From positions 14,134,894 to 14,198,893 of the forward strand of contig NC_079209.1 in NCBI RefSeq assembly GCF_026745355.1: a DNA stretch of 64,000 bases. The letters run 5' to 3'. The notes below the pieces were generated by a model, which worked only from the letters and a program-made list of their open reading frames with translations, was not told where the DNA came from and ran no database searches. This document shows positions 1 to 14,096 of this stretch, in pieces; position 1 is the stretch's first letter, and each line of letters opens with the position of its first letter. This DNA is from Beta vulgaris subsp. vulgaris (taxonomy: Eukaryota > Streptophyta > Magnoliopsida > Caryophyllales > Amaranthaceae). Both the position numbers and the translations under genes were made by a program.

Positions 1-1170
1 AAGTACCATAAACCTCTCCCGAGTATCTATGGCTTCTCTAATATGCATTCAAGCCTACTCCCGTGGAATCATGCAAATTAAAGACATTAAACACGGCACT
101 TTAACTTCCTAACAATCCATTCTACCTACTCCCGTGGAGAACTTCATGTCCTTAATTGAAATACTCAAATCCGTCAAAATCCAACTCCCGTTGTGATCAA
201 GACAATGGAATCATAACAATACTAGTTATCCCTAATCTAGTATTGGAATATGCACAATCAATTAAGCAAGAACAATTAACAATTAATTGAGAATTTAAAG
301 AAACAATCATAATGAAATTAATCATAATAGGGTTCAACTTAACCATAAGTAAAAAGAACTACTATATTCATGAAATAAATAATGAAATCTAAAACTATAT
401 AAAGAAAACATAATTAAAGAAATCAAGGAAATAAACTAATGAAACTCATGAATTAATGAAAAATAATGAAAATAGGGTTTACACTAAAAACTAGAGAGAA
501 AGAGAGGAAGAGAAAACTAAACTAAACCTAAAACCTAAAAATTACGTGAAAAGGGAGGAGGAGAGAGAAAGAATGAAAACCTATCTCAATAAATATTCAA
601 TCACCTAATATGAATTGGAAAGTAATTTACAAGATAAGGAACGTCTTAAATAAATCATTAATAGGCGGATTAGTGATCCGCGCGTACACGGCAGATTCCA
701 GCAGAAACAGTGCAATCTTCCGAAAGGCATGACTCCTTGACTAGAAGTCTCCTCGGGGCATGCCACCTATCGTTGGAAAGATCTTCAAGTCTAGTTTCCA
801 AATATGGTGGAATTACTCGATTCTAAGAATCACATAAAAAGTTATGTTCAGAAGAGTAGACGTGACTCTTTTTCACATTTCTTCTAATGATTTTCCGCTT
901 CGTTTTTGCTCAAACTCGTACTATGACATATCCATATGATCCTTATGCAGTAGTACTTCTTTCCAAGTGCTCCTAATCCTTAAGCTTAAGCTAATCATAC
1001 TCCAAATAATCTTCAATATCCTGAAATTCATCAAAAACAAGAAAACATACCGAATAGGAATAGAAAAACATAATTAAGAATATAATGCAACAATGAACCT
1101 AAATATGAAACTAAATGCTCTAAAATGCAACCTAAATGCACTAAAAACTATATATAAATATGACTTATCA
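1..1170 (-). repeat. 3' LTR of the gag-only element, partial
   Basis: Direct copy of 5304-6429 ending in TATGACTTATCA at 1170. About 290 bp of the LTR lie upstream of the window. Confidence 0.88.
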
Positions 1171-3797
1171 AACTCCCCCAAGCTAAACCATTGCTTGTCC
1201 TCAAGCAATAAGACATAGACATGGAAAAGTTAGACAACCTACAATATAGGACTACAACAGGGCAAACACTCAATTGAAAACCAAGAATATAATCACTACA
1301 TAAGCCAAGCATCGAAACAAGCTCGAACAAAGCCGCATAGCATGTCATGTATCGCAATCGACTCTCCAATCAAACCACAAACCATCTCTCCCAAACTGGA
1401 TTTAACCAAACCTGTCAGACCTCACTATAGTTATGTGCACTCAAATCTCTCATGTGTTTAAGGGATAAATAATGACTCTCAACCTAAATAAGTCGACTCA
1501 GATGAAGCAAATACTCTTTAACTTTGACTTTTTGACTCACTTAATACTCAACAATATAATACATAATGATCAAGAGGACTTTTAAGGGTTGTAATGGGGC
1601 TGAGGTTAAAGGTATGGAAATAATTTGGGAATTGTGGTGGAAAAACCAAGAAGGGGGAGCATCATATAACTGAAAACATGACCATAAAAGGTCATAACAA
1701 CTCCCTACAACAACCAACAATCTCCAAATATAATCAACAACCTTTTCACTCAAGAAATTCAATCATAACCCTTTTTATTTCACTTTATTCACAACTTTTT
1801 TTTTCACTTCTTTTTCATTTCATTTTTCACTTTTTTTTTTTGTTTCTTTATTTTTTTCAAATTTTCATTTCAATTTCCAAGCTCACTAAACATATTTTTC
1901 ATTCTTCTAACCACAAATAGAACACTTCAATTCAATACAAACCAAACCAAAACTAATACTCGCTCCCCCAAGCTAGGCTTGGGACAAGAATCAAATGAGG
2001 CCAATGGCTTGTAATATAGGTATATATTAATCAAACAAAGTCATAAAAGGCTCAGCGGGGATAGAGGAAGGATAATATGAAAATAAGAATAACTCTGGAG
2101 CTAAGATCATCAAATGAAACGCCTCAATCATATCAAAATGTATGCACTATCAAATATCAAGGAGTACCAAGTCAAAGTCAAGATCAATGCAACAACGAGG
2201 AACTAATCACACATGAAAGAACATAACTGACACAGATACGTCAGTTTATAGGCACAAAATCTCACTTAGGTTAAGGTGTCTGCATAGTAATGTTAAATCG
2301 AGTCAGAAAGAGATCAATCAATCTTAACACAAACAATCAGTTGCGAAACAATCGTGCTATGAAGTATCATGAATAAGATGAGTGACACTCAACAAATGTA
2401 GTAAAATATCAACAAGGTTCTCAACAAGTTTTAGCAGTAGTCCTATAGATGCAACTAAAATGAGATGAAATCTAATATGAGATGAAATATGCTAATGCAA
2501 CTAAGAAAGCAGTACAATTTTTTTGGTTACACGTAAACTCCCACTCCTAATAAGCAGTACAAACCGTGCAACATCCTACGAAAACAATAAAATCTACACT
2601 AGAAAGCAAATAAAGGATAGAATATTCCTCCCCCAAGCTAGAATTTGCAGTGTCCTCACTGCATAAACCAGTTCAGAAAAGGAACGAAAAGCAATCCCGG
2701 AATCTTCAAATCACCAAAGTTGCCCACCAAAAAACACAACACCACAAAAACTATACACAAATCCCGACAAACCGGCGAACTAATAATTCAATCAATGTAC
2801 AAGATTCTCAACAAGATGGCATCAAAACCAAAATCCGAGCAAAAATCTGAGATGAACATTAATGACAATTAGAAGTGAGAAAAGATGCTTACTACCCAAT
2901 TAATTGGGAGAAAAGTCAAATGTGCTCAAAAATCATGTCATAATGCTTCACGATGGCGAACTTGGACCAATTTGATGCCTATTTGAAAGAACCCTGTAAG
3001 AATCATTAATATAAAAAATTAGAAATCCACTGGAAAGAAGTACTAACAAAAGAAATTAAACACAAAAAAAAAATAGAAAAGAGGAAAGAAAAATCAGAAA
3101 AATACAAAAAATAGAAAGAAAAGAAGAAATAAAAGTAAAAGGAGAAGGAAATAAGGAAATAAAAGAGAAGAAGGGTCGACGGGAGAAGGCGTTGGGGGGG
3201 GGGTGTCAGGTGCGGCGCGGAGATCAGTCGACGGTAGGGGCAGTGGCGATTGGCGAGGGATGATGTAGTCTGGTGGTGCGACGGTGAGATGTGTGGTTGG
3301 CGGTAGGGCGGAGGGCAGGGGGAGGAGAAAGGGTTCGAAAAGAGGAGTGGAGTCGTGTGCGGTGATGGTCACTGGCAAAAACTCTGGTGGTAGTGCGCGG
3401 GTTTCGCGAAGATGATGAAAGGGGAGGGTGGTGCGTGTACTGGCGCCGGAAAAAGAAATCCGGTTCGGGTGGGTGGCGTAAAGAAATCCGATTCGGGTGG
3501 GTGGCGTAAAGAGTGGTTGAAGATGGGGGTGGAGGTGTCGGCCGGTTTATGGTGGTGGTGTAGGGGTTCTCCTCCGTGCGGTTTTGCCTTTTTTTTTTTT
3601 TTTTTTCTTTAATATTTCTTTCAAATTCAAATTCCACCTACAATCACAAGAACCAACAACACACCAAAAGTCACGCACAAAGAATGAAAAAAATAAATAA
3701 AAAGGAAAGAAAAGAAGAAATAAACTAAGTTAAAACTCGGGTTGCCTCCCAAGAAGCGCTAATTTCAAGTCTTGCAGGTTCGCTAAAGATTAGTAGA
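1171..3797 (-). other. Non-coding internal region of the gag-only element
   Basis: About 2.6 kb between gag and the 3' LTR. It contains three copies of the polypurine-type string CTCCCCCAAGCT (plus strand, at 1173, 1963 and 2628), a pyrimidine/A-rich tract, a GC-rich block at 3175-3590 with a 30-bp tandem duplication at about 3456-3515, and the reverse of GGGAGGCAACCCGAG near 3740, a string common in plant Athila-like elements. Proline-rich frames in the GC-rich block look like composition artefacts. Confidence 0.6.
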
Positions 3798-4882
3798 TCA
3801 CTCATAATAATTCAATGCTCTAAGAAGCTTATCATATGTTCCTGCAGACATCTCAGAGTATATTATATAAGAGTGAAAAGGAAAAATAAAAAAAATTAGT
3901 ACTAAAAAATTACTGAAACTACAAAAAGAAGAAAAACTGTTAGTCTTTTTACATGACTCAAAAGAAGGAAAAGAAACTAACTGTACATTATTTACATTAT
4001 CATGAAAGTCATTCAAAAGGGGAGAAAGAATGAACGATGGAGGATATAATATAGGGGAAGAAGATATAATATCAAGTTTCTCAGAGAATGGAACATGAGA
4101 ATCAAAAACAGTAGGTGGTACCGACAAAGACTCATAAATCACCTCACGCTCAACTTGACTTTCCTCCAAAGAGAAAATTTCAACCATGACTTCTTCCTCC
4201 TGCAAAACATCCATCACATTAGTCGTTCTTTCAATCTTTTCATCATCCCAATAGCTCTCATTTATTATCCACCCCTCATTATCATCATAAATAAACGAAT
4301 TCGGGCTAGAATTCTGAGCAGATTGACATTCAAATTGGGAAGAGGGGTCGAAACCATATATTAATGTCACATCACAAGAAGAAAAATCATGAGAAGTAGA
4401 CTGACAATTAGAACAATAAGGGGGTGGTGACATGTAAGTTTGGGGTGAAAGAGCAGATGAAGACATCTCCCACTCATAAATATCTCTAGCCAACCACTCA
4501 ATTAAGTCCCAACAGTAATCAGGCGATTGGAATAGAAATCCTCCATCACACATAGATTCTACCACCATCCTAGTTTCTTCATTTAACCCCTCATAAATCA
4601 CTAGGCACATATCCCATAATTCAATTCCATGATTAGGACCTATAAAATCACCAAGTCTGTGATAGTATTTCCAAAACAATTCATTCTCATATTGAGGAAA
4701 AGAAAAAATTGCTCTAGAATTACTAGCATATATACATGGGATTCACATAACATATGAGGTAATTCAGGAGAACTCATGCAAAAATTGGGAGGATTTTGAT
4801 ATGATGCATCAAAACTATAAACATGAGAATCCCAAGAATTTTGATTATGTTTCCTAGCAAAAGAATTATTCCCATCATCCAT
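3798..4882 (-). pseudogene. Gag of the Athila-type element, one frameshift
   Basis: The protein would start at the ATG at 4882 and stop at 3798, about 360 residues, with a frame change near 4690-4730 where two overlapping frames (4882-4640 and 4679-3798) meet. The core matches plant retrotransposon gag: a YYHRLGDFIG stretch, then GIELWDMCLVIYEGLN, then VVESMCDGGF and DLIEWLARDIYEWE. After it comes CSNCQSTSHDFSSC, which fits the CX2CX4HX4C zinc knuckle that binds the RNA genome. The rest is acidic and serine-rich with a hydrophobic stretch near the end. Gag forms the cytoplasmic virus-like particle. No pol frame follows, so the gene ends where protease would normally begin. The homology is by motif only. 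Confidence 0.75.
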
Positions 4883-5009
4883 GATATAAAAAAGTTATAA
4901 AAAAAATATTCACAAAAGAGAGAAAAAAATATATTTACAATTTAGTCTCAGCAACAATAAAAAAAACTAAATAGAACAAAACTGTCTCCCCGGCAACTGC
5001 GCCAAAATT

Positions 5010-6429
5010 TGATAGGCGTGTCGCGCACCTAACAAAAAATAAACTAACTAACTAATCCTCCTAACTATGTAGTAGGGTAAGTCAGAGTCGATCCCACAGA
5101 GAGAAAGTTGTTCTATGATTAGTCCTTAAATAATGGTAAGACTAAAGGAGATTAATATCAAGAATAATGGTGAATTAAACTATACTAATCAATATATAAA
5201 AAAAGACTCTACAGTTAAGTATCCCCACTAGCACGAAATAATACAAAATAATTTCTACCCCAAACTAATAAATTAAATGTTCACAAGGAAAAGTACACCT
5301 ATAAAGTACCATAAACCTCTCCCGAGTATCTATGGCTTCTCTAATATGCATTCAAGCCTACTCCCGTGGAATCATGCAAATTAAAGACATTAAACACGGA
5401 CTTTAACTTCCTAACAATCCATTCTACCTACTCCCGTGGAGAACTTCATGTCCTTAATAAAGACAATGGATCAAGACAATGGAATCATAACAATACTAGT
5501 TATCCCTAATCTAGTATTGGAATATGCACAATCAATTAAGCAAGAACAATTAACAATTAATATGAGAATTTAAAGAAACAATCATGAATTAAATCATATA
5601 GGGTTCAACTTAACCATAGATAAAAGAAACTACTCTATCATGAAATAAATAATGAAATCTAAAACTATAAAGAAAACATAATTAAAGAAATCAATGAAAG
5701 AAACTAATGAAACTCATGAATTAATGAAAAGAAATAAAAAATAGGTTTACACTAAAAACTAGAGAGAAGAGAGAGAAGAGACTAAACTAAACCACTAAAC
5801 TAAAAATATGAAAAGGGAGAGAGGAGAGAGAAAGATGAAAACCTATCTAAATAAATATTCAATACCTAATATGACTTGGAAAGTAATTTACAAGATAAGG
5901 AAAGTCTTAAATAAATCATTAATAGGCGGATTAGTGATCCGCGCGTACACGTGGCAGATTCCAGCAGAAACAGTGCAATCTTCCGAAAGGCATAACTCCT
6001 TGACTAGAAGTCTCCTCGGGGCGTGCCACCTATCGTTGGAAAGATCTTCAAGTATAGTTTCCAAATCTGGTGGAATTACTCGATTCTAAGAATCACATAA
6101 AAAGTTATGATCAGAAGAGTAGACATGACTCTTTTTCACATTTCTTCTAATGATTTTCCGCTTCGTTTTTGCTCAAACTCGTACTATGACATATCCATAT
6201 GATCCTTATGCATTAGTCTTCTTTCCAAGTGCTCTAATCCTTAAGCTTAGCTAATCATACTCCAAATAGTCTTCAATGCCTGAAATTCATCAAAAACAAG
6301 AAAACATACCGAATAGGAATAAAGAACATAACTTAAGAATATAATGCAACAATGAACCTAAATATGAAACTAAATGCTCTAAAATGCAACTAAATGCATC
6401 TAAAAACTATATATAAATATGACTTATCA
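5010..6429 (-). repeat. 5' LTR of the gag-only element (1420 bp)
   Basis: Begins TGATAGGCGTGTCGCGCACC and ends TATGACTTATCA on the plus strand. The tRNA-Asp-type primer site lies five bases outside its left edge, which makes it the 5' LTR of a minus-strand element. Confidence 0.87.
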
Positions 6430-6919
6430 ATATACTTTATATTATATAAGTATTATCGAGTATCCAAGAAACGTTTTTTGAAATTAAATATTTCAAAAGT
6501 TTAATTAAATAAAGTGTTTAATATTCCGCATGTACATGTACTCAGTATTTTACTGACACGCTTTTATTTGTTTTGTTTTATGGCTTTGTCCTTGTGACGA
6601 CCCTATTTTGGTGGGCAGAATTTACAGGTTGATATGATGCATACTTCATATGGGGGACCTAGTGAAGAATCATAATTAGTCAAGGAATTGTTATTTTATT
6701 TTCTTTATTTCCATTGTTATATAGTTGTACAATAAAGTTATATTAATAAAGAGAAGTTATTTATTTATTATTTCCGCTACATTAGTTAAAGTTCAGTTAG
6801 TAGTTAGTAGTTAGTACTAAAGCCTTCAACGTTATCACGTGGCGGTAATACTTTCAAGTTTCTCAAGTGTTTTATAATAAAATATGTGTTTAGAAAGAGT
6901 GAAATTTGGGGGTGTTACA
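6430..6919. repeat. Tail of an older Ty3-gypsy-type LTR
   Basis: Contains TACTCAGTATTTTACTGAC and a CTTGTGACGACC stretch of the kind found inside chromovirus LTRs, and ends GGGGGTGTTACA, the mirror of the usual TGTAACACCCC start. The front of the LTR is missing from the window. The simplest reading is that the gag-only element inserted into it. Confidence 0.5.
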
Positions 6920-7793
6920 ACCAACCAAACTGATCTCAATGTAAAATTATCCGTAAAAAGGTACGGGAGCACCTTTGTGAGTGGTGTGGGCGCACCTCCT
7001 TGGCTTTTGCGGACACACCAGAGCCACTGATATTAAGGAACTTAAATTTGTCGGATGGTGCGGGCAGGAACCATAAGAAAGGAGGACTTTGGACAATAGC
7101 ATAAGTGCGCCCGACTTATGCTACTGTCCGAAATTCTCGTTTCTTTTCTTTTTGTGCGGTCAAGCTTATCAAAACTCTCGTAATATGCTCTTTCTTCCAA
7201 CTTGCAACCTCAAATAATGGTCACATACACCTACAATCAAAATACAACAAACCGCGGTGAAAGCAAATATACTAGATGGCCGGTCAAAATTGATTGAAAA
7301 TCTAGTAAAATGTCGCTACGATCAAGAATGATCAAAAGAATGAAATAGAAGAAGAAAAAAAAGGAAAGAAAAGGGAGAAAGATGATCAAAATAAACTTAA
7401 AAAGGTCCGCAAAATGCTTTAAAAATGCACTTATCAATTGTTAACACATTTCCAAACTTGGGAACTTGGCTGACGTTATTGGGAGGATGATGTTCCAAAA
7501 ATATTATATTGCTTGCTTCATGTGATTTAGTGTATTGATCCCTTTGTTTGGGTTTCCTAAAAAAATAGATGCTAAAAGACTTCAAATCCCCTAACTCGAC
7601 GTTGCATTTTTGCTTTAAAATAATATTAATGCTTGATATACGTGCACTAATTTTGATTACATATTTGATCTTTGTACGGTTTTAAATTTTATAGAACCGT
7701 GCATTTTAACTTTTATCTGAATAACACTCATATCGCCTTTTAAAATTAATACTTAGCATTAGCACATTAAAAAAAATTAAAAATTAGAAAAAC
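6920..7793. other. No gene seen; one hairpin
   Basis: No convincing reading frame. Positions 7091-7129 form an inverted repeat with 16-base arms (one mismatch) and a 7-base loop. The remainder is AT-rich single-copy-looking sequence. Confidence 0.5.
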
Positions 7794-7796
7794 TAA

Positions 7797-8853
<1,057 letters not shown>

Positions 8854-8856
8854 TAA

Positions 8857-9625
8857 GGGCTTGTTCTCTTCGGCAAAAAACAACTGAACTGAACTGAGCT
8901 GAACTGAACTGAATTGAATTAAATTAAATTAAATGTAATAAATATATAAATAATATTTAAGCAATAATAATAGGAATATTAAATAATAATTACAATGATA
9001 AGTAAGAATAATAAATAATAATAATAGTATTTTGGATATTTTTAAATGATATTATGAACAAATAATATTAATAATCATAAATTAATAATAATAGTAATAA
9101 TAATAATAATAATAATAATTAATGATAATAATGATAATTAATAATAATTATTTTATATTATTTGTATTAATATATTGATACTTGATGATAATTATATAAT
9201 AACAATAATATAAAAGAAGTAAATTAATATTACTATTTTAATAATTAGATTTAATAACATAAAAATATTTAGTAATAAAAATAATAATTGGGTTGCACCG
9301 CGCAAAATTGCATCATAAACCGTTTTTACGCGATTTGATCGATTTATGGGCTACAAAACGTGGGTTTATTTGTGTTTTCGACTTAAACCATGTTCCTTCT
9401 GATAATAATAGTAAGAATAATGAGTAAAGCTATAATAAACAAAATAATATATAGAAATAATAATAATAAAACTTAATAATAATGATATAAAAATAAATAA
9501 TAATAGTAATTAGTAAAATAAATTAGACCAGCATAATAATAATATTTAACAAAATGGTTATAAAAGAATGGATTGAACTGAGCTGAACTGGACTGAACTG
9601 AAAATAAGATGAGGAGAACATGCCC
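8857..9625. mobile_element. Tourist-like element with TGAAC pentamer arrays, copy 2
   Basis: Starts GGGCTTGTTCTCTTCGGC directly after the TAA that ends copy 1 and ends GAGAACATGCCC before TTA at 9626. The interior aligns with copy 1, including the stretch ending in GGTTTATTTGTG, but lacks its microsatellite expansion. Confidence 0.72.
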
Positions 9626-9904
9626 TTATTTCATTTTGCAAAAGATCAAATAACATAATCTAGGTTGTATAAGGACTAATCCATTGTTCTAATCTTAAAC
9701 ATTAAATAACACAATCGTCATACACAATGAGTTTAAGTTTTACTTAAGCCCGATGTTATAAAAATAAACCTCAAAATTTTAGTAAATATAGCTTTCAAAT
9801 ATTTATGCACGTATTAAAACTGTTATATATATTCTTTATTTTGTAAATATGTTTGTCCTTTTTTTTTTCTAGGTAAGGATTTGACGTTTATTAACGGGGT
9901 TTGT

Positions 9905-9975
9905 TAAACATTGCCCATTATTTCCTTAAAATCGCCCAAATTTATGTATGAATGGACGATTATGTCCTTATGTGT
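9905..9975. repeat. Left terminal inverted repeat of the MULE
   Basis: CCCATTATTTCCTTAAAATC followed by GCCCAAATTTATG matches the complement of about 16625-16695. A 40-bp-class tandem duplication (GCGGCACTCACCG... ending CATTGAAATTAAC) follows at about 10058-10135. Confidence 0.75.
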
Positions 9976-10177
9976 TTTAACCAATATTATTTTACTATAT
10001 CTTCCAAATTTTTACTGTATTGCAAAATTTAACTTTCACTTCTCTCCAAACTCTAAAATTACCGGCGGCACTCACCGACATTCATTGAAATTAACTCTAA
10101 AATTTGCGGCACTCACCGGCAGTCATTGAAATTAACGATCTCCCACTAGGCGAACGCCATTAATTAATACAGAAATA

Positions 10178-13100
10178 ATGTCGTCTTCGGCTCAGGTATT
10201 TTTTTTTCGCTTCGAAAACAACGAACGTGTAGCCAGAACGATCGCCCTATGGATCAAACGTCTGGCCAGGACGTTTGATCCATAGGGCGAACGTTCAGGC
10301 CAAACGTTCGACCCATGGACATAACGTCCTGGCCAGACGTTGGGCCCATGGGTCGAACGTCCTGGCCACACGTTCGACCCATGGGTCCAACGTCCTGGCC
10401 GGACGTTGGTTCTGGGCAACGCCAACCTATTTTTTTTAGGAAAAGCTGGAGGAACATTTAACCTAATGAGTTATTAAATGTTCAATATTCTATTTTTATA
10501 TTTGTTTGGAATATTCTAATTTTTTATTTGGTTGAATATTTTTTTTTTTTAATTAACAATAATTTATTTGTTTTTTTTTCAGGAGCTTGTTAATAATGGG
10601 ATTAATTATAATCGATATTTCGACAATTGTCCTCAATTTAATAATCGTGATGATGCTGTCGAATGGTGTAGAAAGATTGCTCTTGAATTCGGTTTTTTTT
10701 TTGTGATAATCAGTCACAAAAAGAATTGTCAATATCTAGATTGTGAACGTGGTAAGAAAAAAGAACTTCGTGATTTCAGTTCAGCAATCAGGAGAAAAAC
10801 GAAAAGAAAAGCATGTGGTTGTCCATTTCGGTTGTTTCTTGTCCCGATGAAAAACTATTCGTATTGGGTTGTCAAGACTAAGGCAGAACATGGGTTTCAT
10901 AATCACCCAATGATGTTATACCCAGAGGGTCATCGACAGATTAGCGGTCTCAGTCCCGGTGCGAAGAAGTTAGTTGGAGAACTAACTGCAGCCCATGTGA
11001 AACCACGGCACATCATGAAAGCCATTACAAGTGCATTTCCGTCAGTGAAGCCTAACATGAGGCACATTTATAATTGTAAAGATTTGTTAAGAAGAGAGAG
11101 ATCAGAAGGCAGAAATGCAGCTCAGGAGTTTCTTCATCAGGCTGTTCAAAGCAATTATCTGTTTTGGCTTGATTCGGACGAGATGGGTAGGGTGACACAT
11201 ACATTCATTGCACACCCGACGTCCGTGAACTTAGTCCGTACATATCCGCATGTGCTTCACATTGATGCAACGTACAAGACAAACAAGTACTTGTATCCTT
11301 TGGTAGAGATTGTTGGTGTCACACCAACCAACAAGAATTTTCTTGTTGCATGGGCTTTGCTGCAACATGAGGATGCTGAGAGTTACCGCTGGATGTTGTC
11401 GGCACTGAAAAACCTCATTGGCTGTGTGGCGCCAAATGCCATTGTGAGTGATCGAGATCTGGCTTTATGCAAATATATCTCGGACGTTTTTCCCACATCT
11501 GCGATCTACTTTGCACGTGGCATATTAACAATGATGTGGAGGCATGGGTAGCGAGGAAGTGTGGTGGGAAAAGCAGATCGGGATTATGTTCGGCCGAGGG
11601 GCTTGGGCTAGGGTTATGAAGTCAAAAACCGAGGATGAGTATGAGAAAAATGTAGCCAATATGATGGATGAGTGGGGTGAACTTGGCAAAAACACATCCA
11701 TTGATTTTCCTACCTATATCAACGGAACTTGGCTTGTGCACAAGGAGAAGTTTGTGCAATGTTGGACGGATCGAGTACGACACTTTGGCAACACAACCAA
11801 CAACAGATGCGAGAGTTCACATTGGCTTTGAAGGAGTGGATTGCTACTCCAACCGAAGCAATCGACACATTATTTATGCAGATCGATTCTTTTATTGTCG
11901 GACAGTTGACAGAGATCAGAAACTCCTTGGAAGCCTCCCGTCGTAGTCATGGGACTGAGTTTGACATACTACCATATAGCGCCTTGAATGGTGTTTGCTC
12001 TCAGTACTGTTTGGAGCTGATTCAGGATGAGTTTGGTAGAATCAAGGTTATGATGGGATTGGAGTAGATGCGGATGTGTAGTTCAGAATACACATGGTAT
12101 TCCGTGTGCTTGTCACACCTTCTTCGCCGTGCAGAACGGGCGTCTCCTATACTGTCAGGAGGTTGATCCATTTTGGTACAGACTAGCCATTGGTGATGGT
12201 ACAGATTCAGCTGAGATATTATCTGAGCGCGATCAGGACCGTCAGTTCTTCATGTCATTAGTGACCGAGGTACAGGCTAGGGATCCCGCGATCATGAGGT
12301 CTGTTTCTCGGGTACTCCAACTTGAATTGTACCCCGACCGTCGTTCATTTGAGGAGCCAGAAGTTAATGCGACGAGTAAAGGTCGGGGAAAGTTGAACAA
12401 GGGCTTGCGACGGAACAAAAGTGGGTTTGAGCACGTTATGGGCAAGTCTACGAGTAGTGGCAAATCTTCTGCGGCCACTGGTAATTATACGTATATCTAT
12501 TTACTTTAATTGTTTGTTTTGTATAATTGGACACATTTAATTAAATTGATTTGTACTAACTTTGCAGGATGGAGATTCGATATGGAACGTTTTCCATACT
12601 TTCATAGACTTCCACTGACCATCCAAGAGCATATTGAAGGCTGGCTTGATGTAGTTGCCGATGGTAATTGTGGTTTTCGATGCGTAGCAGATGCTTTTTG
12701 TTCGGGTCAAGACAATTGGGACATTGTACGTCGAACTACGGTGAGTGAATTGCATCAAAATGGTCCTCTGTTTCATTGGATATATGGTGATGATCTGAAT
12801 GAGGCAATTACGCGTATTACATGGGAAGGTGAACGTTGTGGGGAGGAACATTATATGGAGGTCCTTGCAGATTTGTACCCCATTGCGAACCATTACAGAT
12901 GCACAATCTTTTTTTTCAGTCTAAATGGTCGTTTTGATATGTCGGCTACAATTCTTCCAGTTGATGTTGGAGGTAGGAACGCTTGCCACAAAGAGAGTTA
13001 GCCATAGCTCATCTTGGGAGTTACAAGCATTTCATTCGGCTTCAACTTAAGCAAGGACACCCGGTCCCTCAGATTCCTCCACCATGGTTTAGAGTTGCTT

Positions 13101-13204
13101 CCCAAAATGTTCTTTCTTGGGCACAACATTATTCAAGACGGACACAACGTTGGGATTCATCGTCGACCTCTACGACTCGAACAACGACTACAACTATTGA
13201 TTAG
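10178..13204 (+). pseudogene. FAR1-type MULE transposase with C-terminal OTU protease domain, frameshifted
   Basis: Exon 1 (10178-10195) encodes MSSSAQ. The intron ends ..TTTCAG at 10582 and exon 2 opens ELVNNGIN. Order of domains: FAR1-type zinc region (CGCPF, HNHP), MULE transposase with HIDATYK (first Asp), VSDRD (second Asp) and NRCESSH (Glu), then a SWIM zinc finger (CGC...CACH) near 12069-12120. A second intron (12481-12567) leads to an OTU domain with VADGNCGFR (Asp and Cys) and, after a frame change near 12985, HLGSYKHF (candidate His). The transposase cuts and pastes the element. OTU domains remove ubiquitin in other proteins, but its role here is not known. At least four frame changes (near 11490, 11590, 11820, 12065) break the transposase, so it is inactive as written or affected by assembly indels. 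Confidence 0.8.
10213..10425. repeat. GC-rich palindromic tandem array in the first intron of the transposase gene
   Basis: About five imperfect units of 33-40 bp alternating GTTCGACCCATGGGTCGAAC-type palindromes with CGTCCTGGCC. It lies wholly inside the intron 10196-10582 and is far richer in GC than its surroundings. The peptide-like frames across it are read-through of the repeat, not a gene. Confidence 0.75.
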
Positions 13205-13917
13205 TTTTTACTCTTTTTACTGTACTAACTGTGTTAATTTATAAAGTAAGGGCAATATTTATGAATGAGTTGTGTTGAATGAATCATGTTCCCAAATAAA
13301 TTTTAAACAATTCCAATCTCATCTATAGATGGTAATAAAGAAGAAAAATGAAAAGCATATAAAAACATAATTTGAACTAAATAAAACTACTACAAATAGT
13401 TAAAAGTATTATGAATTATAAAAACTAACAAAAACATCAGTTCAAATAAAATTGCTAATAATGATTTAAAGTGTTTAAACATAACTAAAATATGCTACTC
13501 ATTCTCTTCATTCGTATTGTTTAACACTTTGTTCGAATCCTGAATGAGCTGATCAAACGTCTGACATGTTTCTGTTAGCCATTCACTCTCATCCTATGTT
13601 CTAATATTGGGCGGGCTGCATGTATCCACCTATTCATCCACTGAAAAACAAAAAAAAAATATTTACATGCTCGTCAATATATGAAATACAAGTACATTAA
13701 TCCAAATATTAAAACCATTTAAATATATTTACCTGCTCGGTCGCCGTACGATCTGGTATGGATCGTGCAACATTACCTCCATTCAATATATATGGATGTG
13801 AATGTCGTTCATACCAAGATAAGTAATCAGTAGAACAAGCCGACGGTGTTGAACCTTTCTTAAATAGTTCTAAGTATATACAATTACCTGTTGTACACAA
13901 AATAATATTTGTTTAAT

Positions 13918-13938
13918 AATGATAATAATAATAATAAC

Positions 13939-14018
<80 letters not shown>

Positions 14019-14096
14019 TAATAACAATAATAACAATAATAATAATAATAGTAATAATAATAATAATAATAATAGTAATAATAATAATAATAATAT
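13918..14096. repeat. AAT/AAC trinucleotide microsatellite in a PMD intron
   Basis: Almost uninterrupted AAT with scattered AAC and AGT. It creates long false Asn, Ile and Leu frames. A similar run sits at 15800-16080 in the first intron of the same gene. Confidence 0.95.

Larger units (their letters stand above)
1..6429 (-). mobile_element. Gag-only LTR retrotransposon, Athila type (3' LTR cut by window edge)
   Basis: Positions 1-1170 repeat as 5304-6429. The complete LTR is 5010-6429 and has TGATA...TATCA ends. The minus strand is the coding strand: next to 5010 lies TGGCGCAGTTGCCGGGGA (5004 down to 4987), one base from the complement of the plant tRNA-Asp 3' end, the primer used by Athila elements. 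A purine tract (reverse of CTCCCCCAAGCT) abuts the other LTR at 1173-1184. The internal part is about 3.8 kb and encodes only gag. I see no protease, reverse transcriptase or integrase, so it must depend on another element. This matches the published TR-GAG class (terminal repeats plus gag). The two LTR copies differ by many single-base indels and one block of about 45 bp. The target duplication cannot be checked because one end is outside the window. Confidence 0.87.

Noticed and set aside
3094..3637. Proline-rich frames in a GC-rich block
   Set aside because: They lie in the non-coding part of an LTR element on overlapping frames. Composition explains them.
10192..10457. Repeat protein with Asn-Val-Trp-Pro-Gly-Arg units
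   Set aside because: Antisense reading of the palindromic intron array, with no start or family support.
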